62,272 nt of DNA, from contig NZ_JAQAGZ010000033.1 of the NCBI RefSeq assembly GCF_027533625.1, positions 1-62,272 of the forward strand, given 5' to 3'. The position numbers and the translations under genes are program-made. Of this stretch, positions 17,310 to 25,282 are shown piece by piece (within the stretch, counting starts at the first letter, position 1; each line of letters opens with the position of its first letter). A model generated the notes under the pieces. The model was not told the DNA's origin and did not search any database. It was given only the letters and a program-made list of their open reading frames with translations. This DNA comes from Paenibacillus gyeongsangnamensis (lineage in GTDB: Bacteria > Bacillota > Bacilli > Paenibacillales > NBRC-103111).

Positions 17310-18224
17310 ATGGAACTGGATACAAGCTTCGTAAGGGGCGTCATACCGCCCATCGTGACACCGGTGGATGCTGAAGATCAGGTAGACGAGGAAGGTCTGA
17401 GAAGGGTGATCGAGCATACGATCACCGGAGGCGTACACGGCATTCTGGCGCTCGGGAGCAACGGGGAATTCTTCGCACTGGAACCGGACCAGCAGGAACG
17501 GGCCTTGGGCGTTACGGTAGACCAGGTCCAGGGAAGGGTTCCCGTCTATATGGGCATCGGAGCGATTACGACAAGGGAGTGCGTGAGGCTGGCGCGGTTG
17601 GCGGAGACGCTTCGCGCGCAGGCGATCACGATGCTGCCGCCCATGTTCTTATCCTTGTCGGAGGAGGAGCTGTACCGGCATTTCCGCAAGGTGGCCGAAT
17701 CGACATTCCTGCCGGTCCTGCTGTATAACAATCCGGATAAGGTGGGCAACAATATTTCCGCCCGCCTTTTGGAGCGATTGGCCGACATCCCTAACATCGT
17801 CGGGGTGAAGGACAGCAGCGGTGACTTAACGTTGACTGCAGAGTATATCCGCCTCACGAGACATAAAAATTTCCGTGTCATGGCCGGCCGGGATACGATG
17901 ATTCTCGGTTCCCTTGCTTACGGGGCCGTCGGCTGCGTGGCGTCGACCGCCAATATCGTGCCAGCCCTCGTCGTTGAAATTTACGACAAATTTATGGCAG
18001 GAGACCTTGCGGGAGCGCTGGAAGCGCAGTTCAAGCTGGCCCCGCTGCGCATGGCCTTCAATCTCGGAAGCTTCCCCGTCGTAACTAAAGACGCGATGAA
18101 TTTAATCGGTCTTGAGGTAGGGGGACCGATCGCGCCGACGATGAGCTGTACGGAGCTGAACAAGGCGAAGCTGAATGAGATATTGAAGCAAATGGGGCAG
18201 ACAGAAACCGCTGTACAAAACTAA
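17310..18224 (+). CDS. DapA-family lyase or dehydratase of glucarate catabolism
   Basis: The 304-residue protein has the class I aldolase barrel of the DHDPS family: GVIPPIVTPVD, the LGSNGEF phosphate or carboxylate motif, the Tyr in VLLYNNP and the Schiff-base Lys in GVKDSSGD. Its LGSNGEF resembles the GSGGEF of 2-keto-3-deoxy-sugar-acid aldolases more than the GTTGE of DHDPS. In this operon it should act on 5-keto-4-deoxyglucarate. Either it dehydrates and decarboxylates it (KdgD-type) or it cleaves it to pyruvate and tartronate semialdehyde. The adjacent garR favours cleavage, but this is inference. ATG 17310 follows AAAGGAGAGAG; the long upstream extension has no family match. Confidence 0.8.
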   Translation: MELDTSFVRGVIPPIVTPVDAEDQVDEEGLRRVIEHTITGGVHGILALGSNGEFFALEPDQQERALGVTVDQVQGRVPVYMGIGAITTRECVRLARLAETLRAQAITMLPPMFLSLSEEELYRHFRKVAESTFLPVLLYNNPDKVGNNISARLLERLADIPNIVGVKDSSGDLTLTAEYIRLTRHKNFRVMAGRDTMILGSLAYGAVGCVASTANIVPALVVEIYDKFMAGDLAGALEAQFKLAPLRMAFNLGSFPVVTKDAMNLIGLEVGGPIAPTMSCTELNKAKLNEILKQMGQTETAVQN

Positions 18225-18248
18225 TTGAAATCGGGAGGACAGACCGTT

Positions 18249-19130
18249 ATGAGAATCGGATTTATCGGCCTGGGCATCATGGGCAAGCCGATGAGCAAAA
18301 ATATGCTGAAGGCCGGATACAACGTGACCGTCCTGGAAACGAGCAAGAGCGCCGCCGAGCTTCAGGCTGCCGGAGCGCAAACCGCTTCCAGTCCGCGGAC
18401 CCTTGCGGAGCAGACGGACGTCATCATCACGATGCTGCCGAATTCCCCGCAGGTACAAGAGGTCATCTTAGGGGAGGACGGCGTGATTAAGGGAGCCAAA
18501 CCTGGATCGGTTGTGATCGATATGAGCTCCATCGCACCGCTGATCAGCCAGGAAATCGCCGGCAAGCTGGCCGAGAAGGGCATCGACATGCTGGACGCTC
18601 CGGTCAGCGGGGGAGAGCCCAAGGCGATCGAGGGGACGCTTTCGGTCATGGTCGGAGGGAAGAAGGAAGTGTTCGACCGGTGCTACGATCTTCTGAAATC
18701 GATGGCCGCTTCTGTTGTGCTTACGGGCGATATCGGGGCAGGGAACGTAACGAAGCTCGCGAATCAAATCATCGTTGCGATTAATATCGCCGCGATGTCG
18801 GAAGCTTTCGTCCTGGCCACCAAAGCAGGGGTTTCCCCGGAGCTGGTCTATCAGGCAGTAAGAGGCGGCCTCGCCGGAAGCACCGCGCTGGATGCGAAGG
18901 CCCCGCTCATGATGGACCGCAAATTCGATCCGGGCTTCCGCATCGATTTGCACATCAAGGACTTAAGCAATGTGCTTCAAACGTCGCATGAGGTCGGCGT
19001 ATCTTTGCCGCTCACCGCTGCGGTCATGGAAATGATGCAGGCGCTTAAGGTCGACGGACTCGGAGACCGGGACCATGGCAGCCTGGTACAGTTTTACGAG
19101 AAGCTGGCGGGAGTCGAAGTAAACAGATAA
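18249..19130 (+). CDS. garR: 2-hydroxy-3-oxopropionate (tartronate semialdehyde) reductase
   Basis: It reduces tartronate semialdehyde to D-glycerate with NAD(P)H. Features of the beta-hydroxyacid dehydrogenase family are GFIGLGIMGKPMSKNM (dinucleotide fold), MLPNSPQVQEV, DAPVSGGEPKAIEG (substrate loop), and the catalytic Lys in GNVTKLANQIIVA. Length (294) is standard. ATG 18249 is preceded by GGGAGGACAG; 24 nt separate it from the DapA-type gene, so they are one operon. Its presence implies that glucarate is broken down through tartronate semialdehyde in this strain. Confidence 0.88.
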   Translation: MRIGFIGLGIMGKPMSKNMLKAGYNVTVLETSKSAAELQAAGAQTASSPRTLAEQTDVIITMLPNSPQVQEVILGEDGVIKGAKPGSVVIDMSSIAPLISQEIAGKLAEKGIDMLDAPVSGGEPKAIEGTLSVMVGGKKEVFDRCYDLLKSMAASVVLTGDIGAGNVTKLANQIIVAINIAAMSEAFVLATKAGVSPELVYQAVRGGLAGSTALDAKAPLMMDRKFDPGFRIDLHIKDLSNVLQTSHEVGVSLPLTAAVMEMMQALKVDGLGDRDHGSLVQFYEKLAGVEVNR

Positions 19131-19138
19131 TCGTTAAC

Positions 19139-19172
19139 AAGCCCTCTATCCGTCCAGGTGGAGGGCTTATTT
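19139..19172 (+). terminator. Terminator after garR
   Basis: AAGCCCTC pairs with GAGGGCTT over a 14-nt loop, followed by ATTTCG. Confidence 0.65.
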
Positions 19173-19185
19173 CGTCAGTCTTTGT

Positions 19186-19214
19186 TTGTTTTATCGTGCC
19201 AAATGTCTTACAAT
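19186..19214 (+). promoter_or_regulatory. Promoter and operator of the GntR regulator
   Basis: TTGTTT (19186-19191), 17 nt, TACAAT (19209-19214). The -10 lies in AATGTCTTACAAT, matching the operator at 15557 in 11 consecutive bases, so autoregulation is likely. Confidence 0.65.
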
Positions 19215-19246
19215 TGTCCATATTGGACCGGCAAAGGAAGGCGAAC

Positions 19247-19948
19247 ATGGAAGAGACAAAGTCGAATGTGGTGATGAAGACGGTAACGCGAAATACGTTA
19301 TCGAAGCAGGTTGTGGAGCGCATCCTCCATTTGCTCGACAGCGGCCAGCTGAAGCCGGGGGACAGACTTCCGCCGGAGTACGAGCTGATGGAGCTGCTGA
19401 ATGTCAGTAGGCCGGTGCTGCGCGAAGCGCTGAGCTCGCTGGAGATCCTCGAGGTGATCACGAGAAGGCCTCGCGGCGGAACGTTCTTTAACGATAAAAT
19501 CGGTTCCAGGCCGTTCTCTGCGATGCTCGCTTTGGCGGTGGACAATCTGCCTGCAGTCATTGAAGCGCGGATGGCGCTCGAGCTGGGACTGGTCACAATC
19601 GCTGCGGAGAAAATTACGGACGAGCAGCTCGTGAAGCTGAAGGATACGATCGACCGGATTGCAAGCAGCGTTGACGACAACTATGGCGAGGTCGACAAGG
19701 AATTTCATCGTACGATTGCGGTGAGCGCCAACAATCCGGTGATCGAAGGCATGATCGACTCCCTGCTCATCGCCCATGATAAAATGAACAGCCATATCAA
19801 GTACAGGGAGCGGGAGGTTACGGTCCGTTTTCATATGGATATATATCAAGCTTTAGCGAACAGAGACCCTTATGAAGCTCATAAGCATATGTATCTGCAT
19901 TTAAGCTATGTCAGGAAAAAGCTGCTGCATCACCGCGAGAACACCTGA
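19247..19948 (+). CDS. GntR-family (FadR-type) regulator, probable glucarate repressor
   Basis: The N-terminal winged helix (LSKQVVERILHLLDSG, then LPPEYELMELLNVSRPVLRE) is followed by an FCD ligand domain with the metal-binding pattern EARMALELG, DKEFHRTIA and MYLHLSYV. The 233-residue length is normal. ATG 19247 follows AAAGGAAGG. Two matching FadR-type dyads, one on the gudD promoter and one on its own promoter, indicate that it controls the operon, with glucarate or a downstream acid as ligand (inferred). Confidence 0.88.
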   Translation: MEETKSNVVMKTVTRNTLSKQVVERILHLLDSGQLKPGDRLPPEYELMELLNVSRPVLREALSSLEILEVITRRPRGGTFFNDKIGSRPFSAMLALAVDNLPAVIEARMALELGLVTIAAEKITDEQLVKLKDTIDRIASSVDDNYGEVDKEFHRTIAVSANNPVIEGMIDSLLIAHDKMNSHIKYREREVTVRFHMDIYQALANRDPYEAHKHMYLHLSYVRKKLLHHRENT

Positions 19949-19992
19949 TGCATGGACGGCCCTGCACTGGGCGAATCGCTTAGAATGAGCCT

Positions 19993-20030
19993 AGCCCAAG
20001 ACCGCCCCTAGGAGCCGTCTTGGGCTTTTT
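19993..20030. terminator. Shared terminator of two convergent regulator genes
   Basis: AGCCCAAGAC pairs with GTCTTGGGCT, followed by TTTTT on the plus strand. Confidence 0.85.
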
Positions 20031-20033
20031 GTA

Positions 20034-20660
20034 TTAACCAAAGTCAATGCCGAACGCAGCAGAAAGACCGGTTAGCCCTTCCGGAGTGACATCCACCCCG
20101 CGGCCGTTGTCGCGGCGCTTCAGCCAGCCCCGTGCAAACAGCTGGTCGGTCATGGCTTTTCCGAGCGCACCGGCCAAATGGTGCCTGCGTTCGGTCCAAT
20201 CCAGGCAGCAGCGGGCGAATGCCCGGCGTTTTTTCCGCAAATCGGGTATGTCGATCCCTAAGCTCTGAAAAAAGGACTCGCCCGTAACGGTGAGCTCGTA
20301 ATCCAAGCCTTGCTTCGTCAGGATCTGACGGTCGACTAAGGCTTCGGCTATCGTCACCGCCACTTCACCAGCCAAATGGTCATAACAGAATCGGGCATGA
20401 CGCAGCCTTTTCATTTGTTCGGACTGACGGAGAGACTTGATTTCAACCGGTCCGGCAAGCGCGCTCAATTGCTCGATAATCTCCGCATCCTCTCTTCTCC
20501 CGATATGGTAGTAGCGGTGCCTCCCATGCTTTTCCACCAGCACAATGCCCGTTTCCGTCATCTTGTTCAAATGAAAGCTGGCCGTCTGCGGAGTAATTCC
20601 GGCTGAGGCGGCAAGCTCTCCTGCAGGATGGCGGCCTCCGTCAAGCAGTAAGGTTAACAT
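20034..20660 (-). CDS. ArsR-type winged-helix regulator
   Basis: The N-terminal part is an ArsR-like helix-turn-helix (GELAASAGITPQTASFHLNK) with the wing (VEKHGRHRYYHIG); the remaining 130 residues form a helical C-terminal domain with a predicted second DNA-binding-like segment. Homology-like sequence (VASLLAEPSRSA) continues in frame upstream of ATG 20660, but no ordinary start codon lies between it and an in-frame stop. The real start is therefore uncertain, or the N-terminus has been shortened. The gene follows a YrdB-like membrane protein on the same strand. No Cys-rich metal site is visible in the recognition region. Confidence 0.7.
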   Translation of the reverse strand: MLTLLLDGGRHPAGELAASAGITPQTASFHLNKMTETGIVLVEKHGRHRYYHIGRREDAEIIEQLSALAGPVEIKSLRQSEQMKRLRHARFCYDHLAGEVAVTIAEALVDRQILTKQGLDYELTVTGESFFQSLGIDIPDLRKKRRAFARCCLDWTERRHHLAGALGKAMTDQLFARGWLKRRDNGRGVDVTPEGLTGLSAAFGIDFG

Positions 20661-20708
20661 GGCGGAACGCGACGGTTCGGCGAGCAGGGAAGCGACCGAA
20701 GATAGGGA

Positions 20709-21068
20709 TTATGATTTGAAAATAAAGAGGCCTATTCGGTTGATAACCGCCGCTGCAATAAATATAATGCAGAGTTTGGTTTGCCCGGAAGCATATAAAC
20801 TAACTGCGGCAGCCCCGAAGACGGCAATCTCAACGGCCAATCGTGCCGGATCGCCGATGTCATATGTGGCTTTGGGCGAAACAAACAAACCCCAAACGAT
20901 CGCTGCAAGCAGGGGGGCGCCGATTCCTAAAGCCCATTTGACCAACCATCCGCTTCCGGTTTGAAACCCCCAATATCCGAGCGAAGCAAGAGCACATAAT
21001 TCTAAAAGAAACCGCAAAGCCAGATTTGCAAAAGTTATCATTTCCAATAGCGCTCGCCTTCTCTCCAT
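20709..21068 (-). CDS. YrdB-family (DUF2568) membrane protein
   Basis: The 119-residue product has four predicted helices and the DUF2568 signature FQTGSGWLVKWALGIGAPLL then PKATYDIGDPARL. A second Met (about 21041) could be the real start. It ends just before the ArsR-type gene on the same strand, so the pair may be co-expressed. Function of the family is unknown. Confidence 0.75.
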   Translation of the reverse strand: MERRRALLEMITFANLALRFLLELCALASLGYWGFQTGSGWLVKWALGIGAPLLAAIVWGLFVSPKATYDIGDPARLAVEIAVFGAAAVSLYASGQTKLCIIFIAAAVINRIGLFIFKS

Positions 21069-21279
21069 TTTTCCTGATTATCGCATAAATGTTGGGTTCA
21101 TGGGGATAACTCCTTAGTTTCTAGTATACTTTTCCAATAAATTGTTCAACCTAATTTCAGTAGCTTCCCTTCTTCACGTCGATGTATGTTCAAGTTTACC
21201 GATGATCGACTAGGTCTCGAAGTTAATGTGAAACGGCTAGACAGCAATTTATATCGAACATGAAAGCGAAGCTGAAATA

Positions 21280-22080
21280 ATGAGCGATGTTTCAGATGTC
21301 CAGAAATTGAAAAAGCCATTCAGCGCCATACCATGGATTATGACACAGAGCTGGGAGCATCTCTTGTTTGCCCACTGGCCTGTTGCGCCCGATTCAATCA
21401 GGAAAATGATTCCTAGTGAATTGGAAATCGACACTTACGATGGACAAGCTTGGATCGGAATCATTCCTTTTCTGATGAGCGGAGTCCGCTTGCGCGCTTT
21501 ACCTCCTATTCCAGGGATGACTATGTTTCCTGAACTCAATGTACGGACTTACGTAAAAACGAATCAAGGCTCGGGGGTTTATTTTATCACCTTGGATGCC
21601 TCCAACCCGCTTATCGTTCGCATAGCCAGGTTATGGTATCGTTTGCCGTATTATGATGCCGATTTAACTTTTTTGCAGCAGCGGGAATCAATACGGTTTA
21701 CAGGAAGAAGGCTGCCGTTTATGACCGCGGCAGAGACATTTCACGGGGTTTACGAGCCTAGCTCTGATCCTTTTGTACCTCGCGAAGGCACGCTCGAACA
21801 TTGGTTGACGGAGCGCTATTTATTTTACTGCTCTCACCGTAACTGCATATACCAGGGAGAAGTGTACCATGAGCCCTGGAAGCTTCAACGAGCCGATATC
21901 CGAATCTACGGCAATACGATGACACAATCGCTCCATCTTCATCTTTCGGAGACTCCGGCCGTCACCTATTATGCCAGAGGTGTCCAAAGCGTGGTCGGCC
22001 CTATTCGCCGGTTTCGCCCCTTCTCCAACACTGGGAAGGAAGAAACGAAAATCTTGTCTCCATTAGGTTCGCGATCTTGA
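21280..22080 (+). CDS. YqjF-family (DUF2071) protein
   Basis: The 266-residue protein shows the DUF2071 pattern: WIMTQSWEHLLFAHWPV near the start, AWIGIIPFLMSGVRLRALPP, PELNVRTYV, GVYFITLDASNPL and the C-terminal FYCSHRNCIYQGEVYHEPW. It has no signal peptide. The family is widespread in Bacillus-like genomes without a proven activity. It is a single gene. Confidence 0.85.
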   Translation: MSDVSDVQKLKKPFSAIPWIMTQSWEHLLFAHWPVAPDSIRKMIPSELEIDTYDGQAWIGIIPFLMSGVRLRALPPIPGMTMFPELNVRTYVKTNQGSGVYFITLDASNPLIVRIARLWYRLPYYDADLTFLQQRESIRFTGRRLPFMTAAETFHGVYEPSSDPFVPREGTLEHWLTERYLFYCSHRNCIYQGEVYHEPWKLQRADIRIYGNTMTQSLHLHLSETPAVTYYARGVQSVVGPIRRFRPFSNTGKEETKILSPLGSRS

Positions 22081-22217
22081 AGAACATGTGGATGCATTGC
22101 AGCGTACCTTGAGGACAATGGCCGGCGTCCTTTTCACTTTATCGATAGCACCTTATGCTAGTTTAAACGGTAGGAATATAGGTATCCTTTTCTTGGTCCA
22201 TAGGTCATATCATAAAC
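22081..22217. other. Non-coding spacer
   Basis: No gene or hairpin of note between the DUF2071 gene and the promoter at 22218. Confidence 0.5.
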
Positions 22218-22271
22218 TTGACAGGTATTGGGAAATGCTATAATCTAACGTTGACTGAACGGATCAATCAT
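22218..22271 (+). promoter_or_regulatory. Promoter with first TetR-type operator
   Basis: TTGACA (22218-22223) and an extended -10 TGCTATAAT (ending 22244) are followed at once by TTGACTGAACGGATCAATCA. The same dyad recurs at 22360. Two copies around the leader of the oxidoreductase gene suggest control by the TetR protein at 23945. Confidence 0.65.
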
Positions 22272-22359
22272 GATGCCGCAGATGAATAAGTTATGTGAGT
22301 AGGTGTCGAAAGAGAAGGTTGATGAGGCTGAGAAGAAGCCTTAATTTTTTACACAAAAA

Positions 22360-22380
22360 TTGACTGAATGAATCAATCAA
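22360..22380 (+). promoter_or_regulatory. Second TetR-type operator, next to the oxidoreductase ribosome site
   Basis: A near-perfect dyad with arms TTGACTGA and TCAATCAA, 20 nt before the start codon of the FAD protein. Confidence 0.65.
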
Positions 22381-22399
22381 AAATAAGGAGCGGTAAACA

Positions 22400-23857
22400 A
22401 TGAACATTCATAAAATGGGAAACGCCATTATTATAGGCGGAGGGATTGCCGGACTGCTGACGGCGAGAGTTCTTTCCGATTACTATGAGGATGTACTTAT
22501 CGTGGAGAAGGACGAATTTCCCCAGAAGCCGGAGGATCGTTCGGGCACACCGCACGCTTTTCATCCCCATCGCTTCACGGTTCAGGGGAGACTCATTACG
22601 AATCGTCTCTTTCCGGGGTATGAAGATGATTTGGCCGCGAACGGCGCACGTGGGGTGATGCAGAAGACCGTCTACAATATGAATCAGTACGGCGTGATGG
22701 AATTCCTCTATCCAAGGAACGAATATAAGTTCAGCAGGGCTTTACTGGAATGGGTATTCCGTAAACATGTGAATCAATTACCGAACGTAAGATTTCTGCC
22801 TCAGCATGACGTGACTAGATTAGAAACGACCGCAGACCGAGCCGCAGTAATCGGAATTCGGGTCCGGGACAGGAGGGACGAGGGTCAGGAGAAGTCGCTG
22901 TCAGCTGATCTGGTGATCGATACCGGCGGCCGTTTCTCTAAACTATCCGCCTGGCTTGAAGAGCTCGGATACAACGTTCCTGAACCGGACCGGCTGAAGG
23001 TGTCCATCGGTTACAGCACCCGCCGCTATCGCATTCCTGCCGGAAGGGTCCATCTGCTAGACAAATGGGATACCATCAACATCGCAGGTCAACCTGCGAA
23101 CGGGACGTATACCGGCGTATTCTCCATCATCGAAAACGATGTAGCGGAGGTGGTGCTTTACCGTCCTGGAGGCCATTATCCTCCAACCCGTGCCGATGAG
23201 TTCGAACAGGCGGTAGCCCAGCTCCCGAGCCCGCTGATCTCGGAGATCGTCAGGGAGCTTGAACCGCTCACAGCTCCCCGAGGGTACCGGGTACCGGAGC
23301 TGTACCGTCATCGCTACGCTCGGATGAACCGCTGGCCTTCGGGTTTGCTGGCGCTCGGAGATACGCTGTGCATCTATGATCCGATCTTCGGCCAAGGCAT
23401 GACGGTAGCCGCGATCGAAGCGGAAAGACTGGAGATCATCTTGAAGGAGCAGCGGCATGCCCCCAATTTTGAGAAGAGGGTACTGCAGCAGCTTGAAGAG
23501 GTGATTGATCCGGCATATTGGCTGAATTGCGCCAATGATATGCTGTGGGAAGGCGTCGAATACGCGGGAGCCGAGCCGCTAAAGGGCATCGACTTCGGTA
23601 AACGATATATGGAATTGTGTCTCAAGCATGCTACGATGATGAGGGATTTTCGGCTGTACGGCATGTATTGGGCTGTAAATACGTTGACGGTTTCGCCCCG
23701 GGAAATCTATGATCCGCAAGTCGTACGGGACGTGCTCATGGCATCGGAAGAAGGCATGCAATGGCTGGAGGAGCTGCTGCAAAGCTATGGCCGGCCTCTT
23801 GAGGAGATTTTGGAGCATGAGCTGCCTTCCTTCGCGAGGGCGGCCGAAACAGCTTAA
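22400..23857 (+). CDS. FAD-dependent oxidoreductase or monooxygenase
   Basis: The 485-residue protein has the FAD dinucleotide motif IIIGGGIAGLLTARVL with an acidic strand end (LIVEKDEF), and the second FAD motif LALGDTLCIYDPIFGQGM. These are the hallmarks of flavin-dependent hydroxylases and halogenase-like enzymes. A halogenase WxWxIP motif is not evident. ATG 22400 follows AAGGAGCGG. It is followed by a TetR regulator, and operator-like dyads flank its promoter, a layout typical of inducible detoxification or modification of an aromatic or antibiotic compound. The substrate is unknown. Confidence 0.85.
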   Translation: MNIHKMGNAIIIGGGIAGLLTARVLSDYYEDVLIVEKDEFPQKPEDRSGTPHAFHPHRFTVQGRLITNRLFPGYEDDLAANGARGVMQKTVYNMNQYGVMEFLYPRNEYKFSRALLEWVFRKHVNQLPNVRFLPQHDVTRLETTADRAAVIGIRVRDRRDEGQEKSLSADLVIDTGGRFSKLSAWLEELGYNVPEPDRLKVSIGYSTRRYRIPAGRVHLLDKWDTINIAGQPANGTYTGVFSIIENDVAEVVLYRPGGHYPPTRADEFEQAVAQLPSPLISEIVRELEPLTAPRGYRVPELYRHRYARMNRWPSGLLALGDTLCIYDPIFGQGMTVAAIEAERLEIILKEQRHAPNFEKRVLQQLEEVIDPAYWLNCANDMLWEGVEYAGAEPLKGIDFGKRYMELCLKHATMMRDFRLYGMYWAVNTLTVSPREIYDPQVVRDVLMASEEGMQWLEELLQSYGRPLEEILEHELPSFARAAETA

Positions 23858-23944
23858 CCGTTCGTAGCAGGGTACGGGACATGGTATACTATGGTATATT
23901 TATATCCAAGCATTTTACCGATCCAGGCAAAGGGGTAATCGTCT

Positions 23945-24538
23945 GTGGCGCCTTTAAATGATGAACAGCTGAATCAAATTCGCGATGAACGCAAGGAACA
24001 AATTATGGGGGCGGCGCTTAAGGTTTTTGCCCGTAAGGGTATTATCGGAACGAAGATGAGCATGATCGCTGCGGAAGCCGGGATAAGCCACGGCCTGCTC
24101 TACCATTATTTCCAATCCAAGGATGAGCTGTTTACGACACTTGTGCATCGGGCGGTGGTGGGAGCCCATGAGGAAATGGCGAATCTCGAGAAGCTGCCGG
24201 GTTCGCCGATCGATAAAATCCGGATCTTGACCGAAGCCACTATGGATGAGAGCGGAACGCCTTATTTTATGCTGATGCATCAAGCACGTACTTCCGACGG
24301 GGTCCCGGAGAAAGCGAGGCAGTACATTGAACAATATTCGATGAAAACCTTCATAGAGCAGTTGCTGCCCGTGTTTAAAGAAGGACAACGGCTCGGTGAA
24401 GTCGCGGCCGGCGATCCCGAGGAGCTCATCTCGTCTTACTTGTCCGTGCTCTCCGGCCTGATGGTGCTAAACGCCCAGCAGGATGAATACTATCGGCTTC
24501 CGGACATTAATATTCTGATGAGGCTTGTCAAGAGTTAG
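23945..24538 (+). CDS. TetR-family regulator
   Basis: The start is GTG 23945. Residues about 15-60 form the TetR helix-turn-helix (IMGAALKVFARKGIIGTKMS, then GISHGLLYHYFQSKDELF). The rest is a helical ligand domain. Its neighbour is the FAD oxidoreductase, whose promoter carries two TTGACTGA-type dyads, so repression of that gene, relieved by its substrate, is the simplest model. Confidence 0.88.
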   Translation: MAPLNDEQLNQIRDERKEQIMGAALKVFARKGIIGTKMSMIAAEAGISHGLLYHYFQSKDELFTTLVHRAVVGAHEEMANLEKLPGSPIDKIRILTEATMDESGTPYFMLMHQARTSDGVPEKARQYIEQYSMKTFIEQLLPVFKEGQRLGEVAAGDPEELISSYLSVLSGLMVLNAQQDEYYRLPDINILMRLVKS

Positions 24539-24596
24539 TATGTCTATGCTAGAATGGTTAGATTAAAGTATCTTATCGACGAAGGATGGAATAAAA

Positions 24597-24965
24597 ATGA
24601 ATGTAATCATCGACCAAAAGGGGAATTCTAAGGTCGCTATTGTAGAAAGCTCTGACATCATCATACGCGATGTTCAGGAAGCACTTGATTTGATGGCTTC
24701 TATTAAGTACAACAATGATTGTTATAAAATAATGATTAACAAATCGAACGTAACGGAGGATTTCTTCGAGCTCAGAACCAGACTTGCAGGTGAGATATTG
24801 CAGAAATATGTGAACTACAATGTTAAGCTTGCTATTGTTGGAGATTTTGACGAGTATAACAGCAAGAGTTTGAAGGATTTTATTTATGAGTGCAATAACG
24901 GTAAGCAGGTATTCTTTTTAAAAGATAAACAGGATGCGCTTCACGCTCTTCATAGTATCACTTAA
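24597..24965 (+). CDS. DUF4180 protein
   Basis: A 122-residue protein with the DUF4180 pattern: SSDIIIRDVQEALDLMASIK, INKSNVTEDFFELRTRLAGE, LAIVGDFDEYNSKSLKDFI. It is predicted to be a compact alpha/beta cytoplasmic protein. The family often sits alone or beside TetR genes; function unknown. It is followed by a strong terminator. Confidence 0.8.
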   Translation: MNVIIDQKGNSKVAIVESSDIIIRDVQEALDLMASIKYNNDCYKIMINKSNVTEDFFELRTRLAGEILQKYVNYNVKLAIVGDFDEYNSKSLKDFIYECNNGKQVFFLKDKQDALHALHSIT

Positions 24966-25031
24966 CCCATTATTAAGTTGAAACGTACCATCGACTGCTC
25001 GAGATCGAGTAAATATAAACTACACCACGGG

Positions 25032-25058
25032 GCTGCCGGCATGATCGGCAGCTTTTTT
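25032..25058 (+). terminator. Terminator after the DUF4180 gene
   Basis: GCTGCCG pairs with CGGCAGC around GCATGAT, then TTTTTT. Confidence 0.9.
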
Positions 25059-25067
25059 CTCAGTTGA

Positions 25068-25162
25068 TAAGAATGTATAAGTTTTCACAACTTACAGCTT
25101 CGCATCAACCTTGATAAACGCGCTGGTCCTTGTAAGACAAGGGCGGCGTAGCCGTTTATCCT
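25068..25162 (+). repeat. 95-nt structured repeat, copy 2
   Basis: Same element as 179-273, about 93 percent identical and ungapped. Both core stems remain foldable; the inner hairpin changes from CAAGGAC to CAAGGGC, keeping a wobble pair. Here no intron is attached. It lies in the leader of the antiporter gene, 120 nt before its start, so a regulatory RNA role is possible. Confidence 0.75.
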
Positions 25163-25282
25163 AACCTTATGGGAGATTGCTGTTGTTAGAGCAGCACTAC
25201 ATTAGTATCAACAAGTTAAGGTGGTGAGTTATATTAACGAAACGGACTAGCATACCCTAATAAGGAATGGGGGCTTGCTATT

